This document shows positions 1 through 5,184 of a stretch of 5,232 nucleotides of DNA, piece by piece. Origin of the DNA: Ruminococcus sp. (GTDB lineage Bacteria; Bacillota; Clostridia; Oscillospirales; Ruminococcaceae); the NCBI GenBank assembly GCA_024697705.1, contig JAILFF010000067.1:1-5232 (forward strand), given 5' to 3'. The notes below the pieces were generated by a model that saw only the letters and a program-made list of their open reading frames with translations, was not told where the DNA came from and did not search any database. Made by a program: the position numbers and the translations under genes. Position 1 is the stretch's first letter; each line of letters opens with the position of its first letter.

Positions 1-1608
1 CTAACTGCCTGCGGAGCGGGAAATGACTCGGGCAAAAATGACAGCTCGGCGGCAGGCACCGTTTCGGAGGAAAATACCGAAAGCGCCGAAATAAAAGACG
101 CTGCCGAAAAAGACGACGACGCAATTCTCGGCGATAATTTCGGGAAGTCGGGCAGCTATATGGCACGCGGCGACGTCAAGACCGAGATAGTTGACGACGA
201 CAAAGCAGCCAACGGCAAGGCGCTTCATATCAGCGGTCGCGCCGAAAGTTGGTGCGGTGTCAATTACAGCGCCGATCTTTTCAGGGGAAACACCGTAAAG
301 GCGAAGGGCAGATTCAGAAGCACCAGCCCTCATGTAAGTATCTCGGTGCAGTATAACGCTTTGGGGAACACTACCTATAATCAGATATGCCGGGCGGAAA
401 CAAATGCCGACGGCTACGCGGAGTGCGAGGGTACTTTCGAGATACCGACCACCGCCGACAAGATACTATTATATATAGAAGCCGACAACACCGACGATAT
501 CTATGTTGACAGCGTTTCATTTGATATTGAGGGCGAATATACCTACTACCCCGAAGCGCAGAAGGAAGCCTTTGTCGATACGTCCGACTATCCCTCTCTG
601 CGCGAGCTTTACGAAGGCGAACTGCTGATCGGCACCTGTATTTCGGACAAGATAATCAAAACGCCCGAGTACAAGGATTTCATCGCAAGGCAGTTCAGCA
701 GCGCAACGATGGAAAACGAGATGAAGCCCGATTCGCTGCTTGACCGCGACACCACACTTTCCGACCCCGAGAAGTACATGGAGTCGCCCGCTGTCAAGTT
801 CGACCATCTGAAAGCGCAGCTTGATTTCGCCAAAGAAAACGGCATAAAGCTGCGCGGTCACACGCTTTTGTGGCACAATCAGACCCCCGAATGGCTCTTC
901 TTCAAGGACTACAAGAACAGCAAGGAGCTTGCCGACCGCGAGCTGATGCTCAAACGCATGGAGAACTACATCAAGAGCGTTTTCGAGTGGGAGAGCGAGA
1001 ATTATCCCGGTCTGTTCTATGCGTGGGACGTTGTGAACGAAGCCATCGACGACGGCGGCGGTATGAGGAAGAGCCTGTGGTATCAGACCGTTGGTGAGGA
1101 TTTCGTCGAAAGGGCGTTCGAGTACGCGAGAAAGTATCAGCCCGAGGGCGTTAAGCTGTTCTATAACGACTATAACAGCTATATGTCGGGCAAGCAGAAC
1201 GATATCCTCAAAATGGTAAAACCTATCGCGGAAGCGGGAAATCTCGACGGTATCGGTATGCAGTCGCACCTGAACACGGGAGTGAGCGTCGATCTTTTTA
1301 TGGTCGGGCTTAAGCGCTACTATTCCGAGCTTGGCTGCGAGATTCAGATAACCGAGCTTGACGTCGGCACGGACAAATCCGACGCCGATTACTCGAAGCA
1401 GGGCGATTACTACGGCAGATTTATGACAAAGCTGCTCGAATGTAAGGCTGACGGTATCCCGATAACGAGCGTTACCGTATGGGGGATAACCGACAGTCTC
1501 TCGTGGAGACAGGGCGACGATCCGCTTCTCCTTACGGGCAGCATGACGGCAAAGCCCGCGTTCACCGCCTTCGCGGAGGCGGCGGAAACAGTCCGAAAGA
1601 GCGAATAA
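1..1608 (+). CDS. Endo-1,4-beta-xylanase, GH10 with N-terminal CBM22-type module, lipoprotein (5' end cut by window)
   Basis: Predicted to hydrolyse internal beta-1,4-xylosidic bonds of xylan at the cell surface. The frame is open from base 1 (535 residues visible, stop TAA). It starts with LTACG, a lipobox with the lipidated Cys at window residue 4, so the rest of the signal peptide and the start codon lie upstream; the first in-frame ATG (base 160) falls inside the binding module and is not the start. A Ser/Asp/Glu-rich linker spans residues 5-41. A CBM22/CBM4_9-like beta-sandwich spans about 42-176 (SGRAESW pattern at 79-84, closing YVDSVSF). The GH10 barrel spans about 196-530: ENEMK (238-242), GHTLLWH (286-292), acid/base Glu347 in WDVVNEA, YNDYN (388-392), QSH (421-423), nucleophile Glu452 in ITELD, and WGITDSLSW (494-502). 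The 105-residue gap between catalytic Glu residues fits GH10. No dockerin, SLH domain or second catalytic domain follows, and no terminator is visible downstream. Family assignment is firm; xylan specificity is inferred from the family. Confidence 0.95.
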   Translation, partial: LTACGAGNDSGKNDSSAAGTVSEENTESAEIKDAAEKDDDAILGDNFGKSGSYMARGDVKTEIVDDDKAANGKALHISGRAESWCGVNYSADLFRGNTVKAKGRFRSTSPHVSISVQYNALGNTTYNQICRAETNADGYAECEGTFEIPTTADKILLYIEADNTDDIYVDSVSFDIEGEYTYYPEAQKEAFVDTSDYPSLRELYEGELLIGTCISDKIIKTPEYKDFIARQFSSATMENEMKPDSLLDRDTTLSDPEKYMESPAVKFDHLKAQLDFAKENGIKLRGHTLLWHNQTPEWLFFKDYKNSKELADRELMLKRMENYIKSVFEWESENYPGLFYAWDVVNEAIDDGGGMRKSLWYQTVGEDFVERAFEYARKYQPEGVKLFYNDYNSYMSGKQNDILKMVKPIAEAGNLDGIGMQSHLNTGVSVDLFMVGLKRYYSELGCEIQITELDVGTDKSDADYSKQGDYYGRFMTKLLECKADGIPITSVTVWGITDSLSWRQGDDPLLLTGSMTAKPAFTAFAEAAETVRKSE

Positions 1609-1634
1609 TGCTGTAAAAATGCGCAATATTCAGT

Positions 1635-1663
1635 TAGACTTTTCATGAAAAATGTGCTAAAAT
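1635..1663 (+). promoter_or_regulatory. Sigma-A-type promoter of the DUF4867 gene
   Basis: A -35 box TAGACT (1635-1640, 4 of 6 to consensus) and a -10 box TAAAAT (1658-1663, 5 of 6) are separated by exactly 17 bp. A TG at 1655-1656 makes an extended -10 (TGC-TAAAAT). Transcription would start near 1670, giving an untranslated leader of about 44 nt. It lies just after the xylanase stop, so the downstream gene can be transcribed independently. Confidence 0.65.
1640..1651. promoter_or_regulatory. 12-bp perfect palindrome in the promoter spacer, candidate operator
   Basis: TTTTCATGAAAA is a perfect dyad centred between 1645 and 1646. It starts at the last base of the -35 box and fills most of the -35/-10 spacer. 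A dimeric repressor bound there would block RNA polymerase. No known regulator is assigned; the operator role is inferred from symmetry and position only. Confidence 0.35.
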
Positions 1664-1670
1664 GACATAG

Positions 1671-1685
1671 ACGGCGCAAAGCCGT
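1671..1685 (+). other. Short hairpin at the predicted 5' end of the DUF4867 mRNA
   Basis: ACGGC (1671-1675) and GCCGT (1681-1685) are perfectly complementary around a GCAAA loop. With a predicted transcript start near 1670 the hairpin would form the very 5' end of the mRNA, a position where such structures are known to protect transcripts from 5'-dependent decay. It has no T-tract, so it is not read as a terminator for the xylanase. Confidence 0.4.
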
Positions 1686-1697
1686 GAACACGAAAAC

Positions 1698-1704
1698 AAG
1701 GAGG
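1698..1704 (+). promoter_or_regulatory. Ribosome binding site that sets the DUF4867 gene start
   Basis: AAGGAGG lies 9 nt before the ATG at 1714. A GTG at 1684 is in frame but lies upstream of this site and would encode its sequence, so the ATG at 1714 is chosen as the start. Confidence 0.9.
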
Positions 1705-1713
1705 ATATATATA

Positions 1714-2334
1714 ATGAAGATCTATTCAGTAAACGATCCCGAATTTGCAGAGTACGGCAAGGTGCTTGACGGCTACGATACAAAAGAGCTTATCGCGGCT
1801 ATGGAGAAGATCGCGCTGCCTGAAGAGGGCGTAGCCTACGAGCCGGGTATCGACTCGCTCGAAAAGTGCGCCGTTTTTGCCGACCTGAAAGCAGGCGCTT
1901 ACGGAGATATGCCCATTCAGCTCGGTATGTGCTGGGGTCATAACAAGCTGCTCAACTGCCTTGAATACCATAAGGACAGCGAGCTCAACATCGGTGCCAC
2001 CGATTTCATTCTGCTGCTTGCCAAGGAGGGTCAGATCAAGGACGGCGTTCTTGATACTGCCGACGTTAAGGCTTTCCGCGCTCCCGCGGGCGCAGTTGTT
2101 GAGGTATACGCTACCTCGCTGCACTATGCTCCCTGTCAGACCGAGGACGGCGGTTTCAGAGTAGCTATCGTTCTTCCGAAGGACACAAACACCGATATTG
2201 CTAAGTCCGAGCCTAAGAATCTTGAAGACAAGATGCTCTGGGCGAGAAACAAGTGGCTGCTTGCTCACCCCGATTCTGCCGAAGCAAAGCAGGGCGCTTA
2301 TATCGGTCTTAAGGGCGAGAATGTTTCCGTATAA
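1714..2334 (+). CDS. DUF4867-like protein, probable cupin fold, unknown function
   Basis: A 206-residue soluble protein with no signal peptide or membrane segment. The sequence resembles the DUF4867 family of Firmicutes, known to me by its pattern: an N-terminal VNDPEFAEYGKVL, a central GDMPIQLG (64-71), LEYHKDSELNIGATDFILLL (83-102), a PAG turn followed by VEVYATSLHYAPC (124-141), and a C-terminal ARNKWLLAH plus GLKGEN. The His86/Glu90 spacing (HxxxE) and the later PAG...His137 recall the two cupin motifs, so a metal or sugar-derivative binding role is possible; this is inference and no reaction can be named. It sits 105 bp after the xylanase with its own promoter and ends before a strong terminator, so it is probably a single-gene unit with some read-through from the xylanase. 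Family call is fairly sure, function unknown. Confidence 0.85.
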   Translation: MKIYSVNDPEFAEYGKVLDGYDTKELIAAMEKIALPEEGVAYEPGIDSLEKCAVFADLKAGAYGDMPIQLGMCWGHNKLLNCLEYHKDSELNIGATDFILLLAKEGQIKDGVLDTADVKAFRAPAGAVVEVYATSLHYAPCQTEDGGFRVAIVLPKDTNTDIAKSEPKNLEDKMLWARNKWLLAHPDSAEAKQGAYIGLKGENVSV

Positions 2335-2363
2335 GCTGCTAAACTGTAAAAAAAGAATACGAT

Positions 2364-2399
2364 AAAAAGAAGAACGGGTCGGACGATCCGTTCTTTTTT
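2364..2399. terminator. Rho-independent terminator, likely bidirectional
   Basis: A 10-bp stem pairs 2371-2380 with 2385-2394 (one G-U pair) around a GGAC tetraloop. It is followed by T2394-2399 on the + strand, 37 nt after the DUF4867 stop. The mirror run AAAAA at 2364-2368 gives a T-tract on the - strand, so the same hairpin can end the flotillin operon transcript arriving from the right. Confidence 0.88.
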
Positions 2400-2417
2400 G
2401 CAGATAACGACAAGCAA

Positions 2418-2441
2418 GAGCCTCCGCCGCAGCGGAGACTC
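2418..2441. other. GC-rich imperfect hairpin in the convergent intergenic region
   Basis: CTCCGC (2422-2427) pairs with GCGGAG (2432-2437) around CGCA. After a C/A mismatch (2421/2438) the stem extends by GAG/CTC (2418-2420 with 2439-2441). It follows the flotillin stop by about 45 nt on the - strand but has no good T-tract, so it is more likely a 3'-end stabilising structure or a small repeat than a terminator on its own. Confidence 0.5.
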
Positions 2442-2486
2442 CTGCCGAAAGGAAAGTGTAGTTCAGAGATTTTCTTATATCGTTCT

Positions 2487-4043
2487 TTACTCCGCGGGCT
2501 GCTCGGGTTGAACGGGAGTATTCTCGATCGCAGGTGTATTCTCGATCGCGGGAGGATTGATGCCCTGACCGATAGCCTTGCCCGTGATGAAGGAGTTTAT
2601 CATGCCCTTGAGGTCGATGCCGATGCCGTCGAGCATACCCGCCGATACCTGATTCGTGGACTTGGTGATGTCCTCGATCATCTTGGCGGTGTTGCCCTCG
2701 CCGTACATCGTGATGCTGCCGACGCTTGAAAGCGGCGCCGCGATAGCCTTGGCGATCTCGGGAAGTACCTCGAAGTACATCTGGAGTACCGCGGCTTCCT
2801 GCATCTTCTGCATTGCTTCTGCCTTCTTGTTCAAGCCCTCTGCCTCAGCGAGAGCCTTTGCGCGGATAGCGTTCGCCTCCGCCTCGCCGACTGCCTTGAT
2901 ACCCTCGGCTTCCTGCAATTTTGCGTATTTCAGAGCTTCTGCCTTAGCCTTCTGAGCCTCAGCCTCGCGCTGCTGCTCGAAAAGCTGTGCCTCTGCCTTT
3001 GCCTTCCTTGCGTCAGCCTCACGCTGCTGTTCAAAAAGCTCAGCCTCTGCCTGCTTTGAACGCTGGAAAAGTGCAGCCTGAGATTCCTGCTCTAAGCGAT
3101 ACCTCTCCGCGTCCGCCTTCTTCTTGATCTCGGCGTTAAGAGCCTGCTCCTTGACCTCTGCCTGCTTGGCGTTGAGGATTACCGCCTGCTCGGTCTTGGC
3201 GATATCTGCCATCGAGCTTGTAACTTCGATAGTCTTGCGCTGTTCCTGCTTCTGAATGTCGTAAGCTGCGTCGGCTTCTGCCTGCTTGATGTCGGACTGC
3301 TTTTTCAGTTCAGCCTTGCGGATAGCAAGCTCGTTGTTCTTCTGCTCGATCTCGGTCTCAGCCTGAACTCTTGCGTCGTTGGATTCCTTGCGGGCTCTTG
3401 CCTGTGCGATCTGAATGTCGCGCTCTGCCTCTGCCTTGGTGATAGCGGCGGTCTTCTGGATCTTGGTGGTGTTGTCGATACCGAGATTTTCGATAAGTCC
3501 CTGCTCGTCGGTGAGGTTCTGTACGTTGAAGGATACTATTTCAAGACCCATAGCCGCGAGGTCGGGGCTGGCGTTCTCCTGAACCTTTTCGGCGAACTTC
3601 TTGCGGTCGTTTACCATGTCCTGCAAGCCCATCTGACCTACGATCTCACGCACGTTACCTTCGAGGACTTCGCGGGCAACGGAGCAGATGTACTTGCTGT
3701 CCTGATTGAGGAAGTTCTGCGCCGCGAGAGCGATCATCTCGGGGGTGTCGGCGATCTTGATGTTTACTACCGAGTCTACGCGGATATTGATGTAGTCTGC
3801 GGTGGGAACGCTTGTAGCGGTCTTTACGTCAACGGAGATGAGCTTTAAGCTAAGCTTATCGAGTCTCTCCAAGAACGGTACTTTTACGCCCGCCTTTCCG
3901 ATAAGCACTCTGCGCCTCAGACCCGAAATGATGTAAGCTTCATCGGGCGGCGCCTTGCAGTAGCCCGATACGATAATGAGTATCAGTACGATGATTCCGA
4001 TAATAATTCCTAATGTTCCCAGATTGTCAAGAATGAAATCCAT
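2487..4043 (-). CDS. floT: Flotillin-like SPFH/band 7 membrane scaffold protein
   Basis: A 518-residue flotillin, close in length to Bacillus FloT (about 509). The family oligomerises on the inner face of the membrane and organises functional microdomains. Order seen: a hydrophobic anchor at about 8-27; the SPFH domain about 28-200, opening with CKAPPDEAYIISGLRRRVLIGKAG in the usual flotillin manner and containing the KTATSVPTADYINIRVDSVVNIKI strand region; a long Ala/Glu/Lys/Gln coiled coil about 200-415 with EA-rich repeats; a flotillin C-terminal region about 416-490 (VLQMYFEVLPEIAKAIAAPL); and a Pro-rich tail with two AIENTP units. The ATG is preceded by AAGGAGG (4051-4057) at 7 nt. It is last in a three-gene operon, 33 bp after a 70-aa membrane protein. 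An 18-residue tandem duplication in the coiled coil is unusual and listed separately. Eukaryotic-type flotillin or HflK/C are alternatives, but length and layout favour the FloT type. Confidence 0.95.
   Translation of the reverse strand: MDFILDNLGTLGIIIGIIVLILIIVSGYCKAPPDEAYIISGLRRRVLIGKAGVKVPFLERLDKLSLKLISVDVKTATSVPTADYINIRVDSVVNIKIADTPEMIALAAQNFLNQDSKYICSVAREVLEGNVREIVGQMGLQDMVNDRKKFAEKVQENASPDLAAMGLEIVSFNVQNLTDEQGLIENLGIDNTTKIQKTAAITKAEAERDIQIAQARARKESNDARVQAETEIEQKNNELAIRKAELKKQSDIKQAEADAAYDIQKQEQRKTIEVTSSMADIAKTEQAVILNAKQAEVKEQALNAEIKKKADAERYRLEQESQAALFQRSKQAEAELFEQQREADARKAKAEAQLFEQQREAEAQKAKAEALKYAKLQEAEGIKAVGEAEANAIRAKALAEAEGLNKKAEAMQKMQEAAVLQMYFEVLPEIAKAIAAPLSSVGSITMYGEGNTAKMIEDITKSTNQVSAGMLDGIGIDLKGMINSFITGKAIGQGINPPAIENTPAIENTPVQPEQPAE
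2518..2553 (-). repeat. 18-bp tandem repeat encoding the AIENTP tail of flotillin
   Basis: Units 2518-2535 and 2536-2553 match at 16 of 18 bases by eye; both begin GTATTCTCGATCGC on the + strand. They encode two AIENTP copies (residues about 499-510), keep frame, and lie in the Pro-rich C-terminal tail. A copy-number change would lengthen or shorten the tail by six residues. Confidence 0.8.
2943..3050 (-). repeat. 54-bp tandem duplication in the flotillin coiled coil
   Basis: Residues 332-349 (AEAELFEQQREADARKAK) and 350-367 (AEAQLFEQQREAEAQKAK) agree at 15 of 18 positions. The two 54-bp units agree at about 44 of 54 bases by eye. The 18-residue step is close to but not a multiple of the 7-residue heptad, so it shifts coiled-coil phase by four residues per unit. 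Confidence 0.8.
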
Positions 4044-4076
4044 ATATAAGCCTCCTTAATTTACAGTCACAAATAA

Positions 4077-4289
4077 CTACTGTGTGAAAAACAGCAGATA
4101 AACTAAGAGTATAGTTATCGGCACAAAATATAAAATAATGGCTGCCTCAAAGTCGAGCTTCTGCTTGGTTTCACCTTCCCGATAAATAAAGTCATATTTA
4201 TCTTCTCTGTCAAGCGGTGCGAGGCTGTCCGGCGGGTCGTGCTTTTGCTCGAAGCTTAAAAGCTCCCGATTATTCTTGATAATAATCAT
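4077..4289 (-). CDS. Small tail-anchored membrane protein of the flotillin operon, unrecognised
   Basis: A 70-residue protein I do not recognise. Residues 1-46 are polar and charged (KHDPPDSLAPLDREDKYDF, then a YREGETKQK stretch), and residues about 47-68 form a single hydrophobic helix (AAIILYFVPITILLVYLLFF) ending two residues before the stop TAG. Charge pattern suggests a cytoplasmic N-terminus with a C-terminal anchor. The ATG has AAGGAGG at 6 nt. The gene starts 11 bp after its upstream neighbour ends and finishes 33 bp before flotillin, so it is co-transcribed and probably made in step with both. The setting suggests a flotillin partner or small regulator, which is inference. Strong ribosome site, operon position and membrane helix argue that it is real despite its size. 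Confidence 0.8.
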   Translation of the reverse strand: MIIIKNNRELLSFEQKHDPPDSLAPLDREDKYDFIYREGETKQKLDFEAAIILYFVPITILLVYLLFFTQ

Positions 4290-4295
4290 AAGCTG

Positions 4296-4302
4296 CCTCC
4301 TT
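4296..4302 (-). promoter_or_regulatory. Ribosome binding site overlapping the upstream stop codon
   Basis: On the - strand the stop TAA (4303-4301) runs directly into the AAGGAGG site (4302-4296) as TAAGGAGG. A ribosome ending the 249-aa gene therefore stands on the start signal of the 70-aa gene, the usual arrangement for translational coupling. Confidence 0.85.
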
Positions 4303-5050
4303 ATCCGAGTCCGCCGAACGTCATCAGCAGAAACATTCCGCCTGTGAACATAAGCGCCGCGCCGATCACAACGAAGTGCATTTTCGGCAGAAGCGTTTTG
4401 CGGTAGATGTCGTTCGGGTCGTCGGGATTAACTGCTATTTCCGTATGCGTGTCAACCAAAGGCTTCAGCGAGCTTGTGCGTATCTTATCCGAAGCGGTCA
4501 CGCTGATCTTTCCGTAGGGGTATTTCCAGATATGCTCATAGTAGATACTGCGTCCGAATCCGTGCCGTTCAACTTCCGAGCAGACCGCCGTAACGGTGCG
4601 TGTGCAGCGGCTGTTTTTCATTTTGATGTGCAGAAACGGGTAGGCGGCGGCAATTATTCCGAGGACGATCAGCGATACTGCGCCTTCAACGAAAGCAATA
4701 ACAGTAATGTTGGAAAGTCCGAATAATTGTACACCCAAACCTATGGTAAGCAATACCGATGTGAAAGCAAGTCCTGCGAATATTATTGCTGCCGAGCCGT
4801 ATTTTTCCTCGGGGTAGGCGTCCTTTTTCAGGATACGCAGATCGAGTATCCCGTAAACGGCGATCATTATTCCGATAGTCGATAAAGACAGCGCCATATC
4901 GAACCACCACAAAGCTGCGCCAATAATCAGGCAGATAAGCAGCGCACAGGATACTGCCTTGAACATTTTCTTGTCCGTTGCCTCCCGGGGACCGTCGTCG
5001 AGAAAGCTGTAAAGATCGTTATTCATTTCGATATCCGAATCATATCTCAT
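4301..5050 (-). CDS. Five-helix membrane protein with DUF3592-like cytoplasmic loop, first gene of flotillin operon
   Basis: A 249-residue integral membrane protein. Residues 1-31 are acidic and soluble. Hydrophobic segments lie at about 32-50, 53-71, 86-110, 115-140 and 224-246. Lys/Arg-rich flanks (LRILKKD after the second, HIKMKNSRCTR after the fourth, RKTLLPK before the fifth) place the N-terminus and the 141-223 loop in the cytoplasm. The loop has the layout of DUF3592: a TVTAVCSEVE strand, an aromatic YYEHIWKYPYGKISVTAS pair of strands, then a VDTHTEIAVNPDDPNDIYR ending that matches the family's 'G-x-x-V-x-V-x-x-x-P-x-x-P' close. That match is moderate and by eye. The ATG at 5050 is preceded by AGGAGG within 5058-5065 at 7 nt, which favours it over Met9. 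It heads the operon, a place an NfeD protein holds in Bacillus (yuaF before floT); no NfeD features are seen. Function unknown; a membrane partner of flotillin is inferred from context. Confidence 0.85.
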   Translation of the reverse strand: MRYDSDIEMNNDLYSFLDDGPREATDKKMFKAVSCALLICLIIGAALWWFDMALSLSTIGIMIAVYGILDLRILKKDAYPEEKYGSAAIIFAGLAFTSVLLTIGLGVQLFGLSNITVIAFVEGAVSLIVLGIIAAAYPFLHIKMKNSRCTRTVTAVCSEVERHGFGRSIYYEHIWKYPYGKISVTASDKIRTSSLKPLVDTHTEIAVNPDDPNDIYRKTLLPKMHFVVIGAALMFTGGMFLLMTFGGLG

Positions 5051-5085
5051 AGCCGTTCCTCCTTTCGTTTTTTCTCATCTAGCCG

Positions 5086-5129
5086 ATTGTAAAACTCCAT
5101 AAATGCAGAAAAATCGCACATTTTACAAT
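5086..5129 (-). other. Possible leader hairpin of the flotillin operon mRNA
   Basis: In the - strand transcript ATTGTAAAA (5129-5121) can pair with TTTTACAAT (5094-5086), a 9-bp AU-rich stem with a 26-nt loop, ending about 20 nt before the ribosome binding site of the first gene. The stem is weak and no known riboswitch is recognised. Confidence 0.3.
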
Positions 5130-5156
5130 TTTGAAAGTCAGGATTTTCTCCACTAT

Positions 5157-5184
5157 TTTTTATCAAAACAATAAATTACGTCTA
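5157..5184 (-). promoter_or_regulatory. Candidate promoter of the flotillin operon
   Basis: On the - strand TAGACG (5184-5179) is followed after 16 bp by TAAAAA (5162-5157), with TGA before it as an extended -10. Transcription would start near 5150, giving a leader of about 100 nt. A TTGATT further upstream (near 5210) is an alternative -35. The AT-richness of the stretch makes chance matches likely, so confidence is low. Confidence 0.35.

Noticed and set aside
160..162. ATG as the xylanase start
   Set aside because: The frame is open and coding back to base 1, with a lipobox and linker, and this ATG lies inside the binding module.
517..1626. A 369-codon open frame on the - strand
   Set aside because: It lies antisense to the GH10 domain, whose catalytic motifs are all intact on the + strand. 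The reverse translation shows no recognisable family; it is a by-product of codon bias.
1671..1685. Terminator of the xylanase gene
   Set aside because: The stem is only 5 bp and is followed by GAACACGAAAAC rather than a T-tract.
1684..1713. GTG start ten codons upstream for the DUF4867-like gene
   Set aside because: The strong AAGGAGG at 1698-1704 would be inside the coding region; it fits the ATG at 1714 and the family's N-terminus.
1726..2268. A 180-codon open frame on the - strand
   Set aside because: It is fully antisense to the DUF4867-like gene, which has a promoter, ribosome site and terminator of its own.
4376..4726. A 116-codon open frame on the + strand
   Set aside because: It is antisense to the five-helix membrane protein and has no membrane or domain pattern of its own.
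4301..5050. NfeD/YuaF protein as the flotillin partner
   Set aside because: The soluble part lies between the fourth and fifth helices, not at the C-terminus, and reads more like DUF3592 than an OB-fold NfeD domain.
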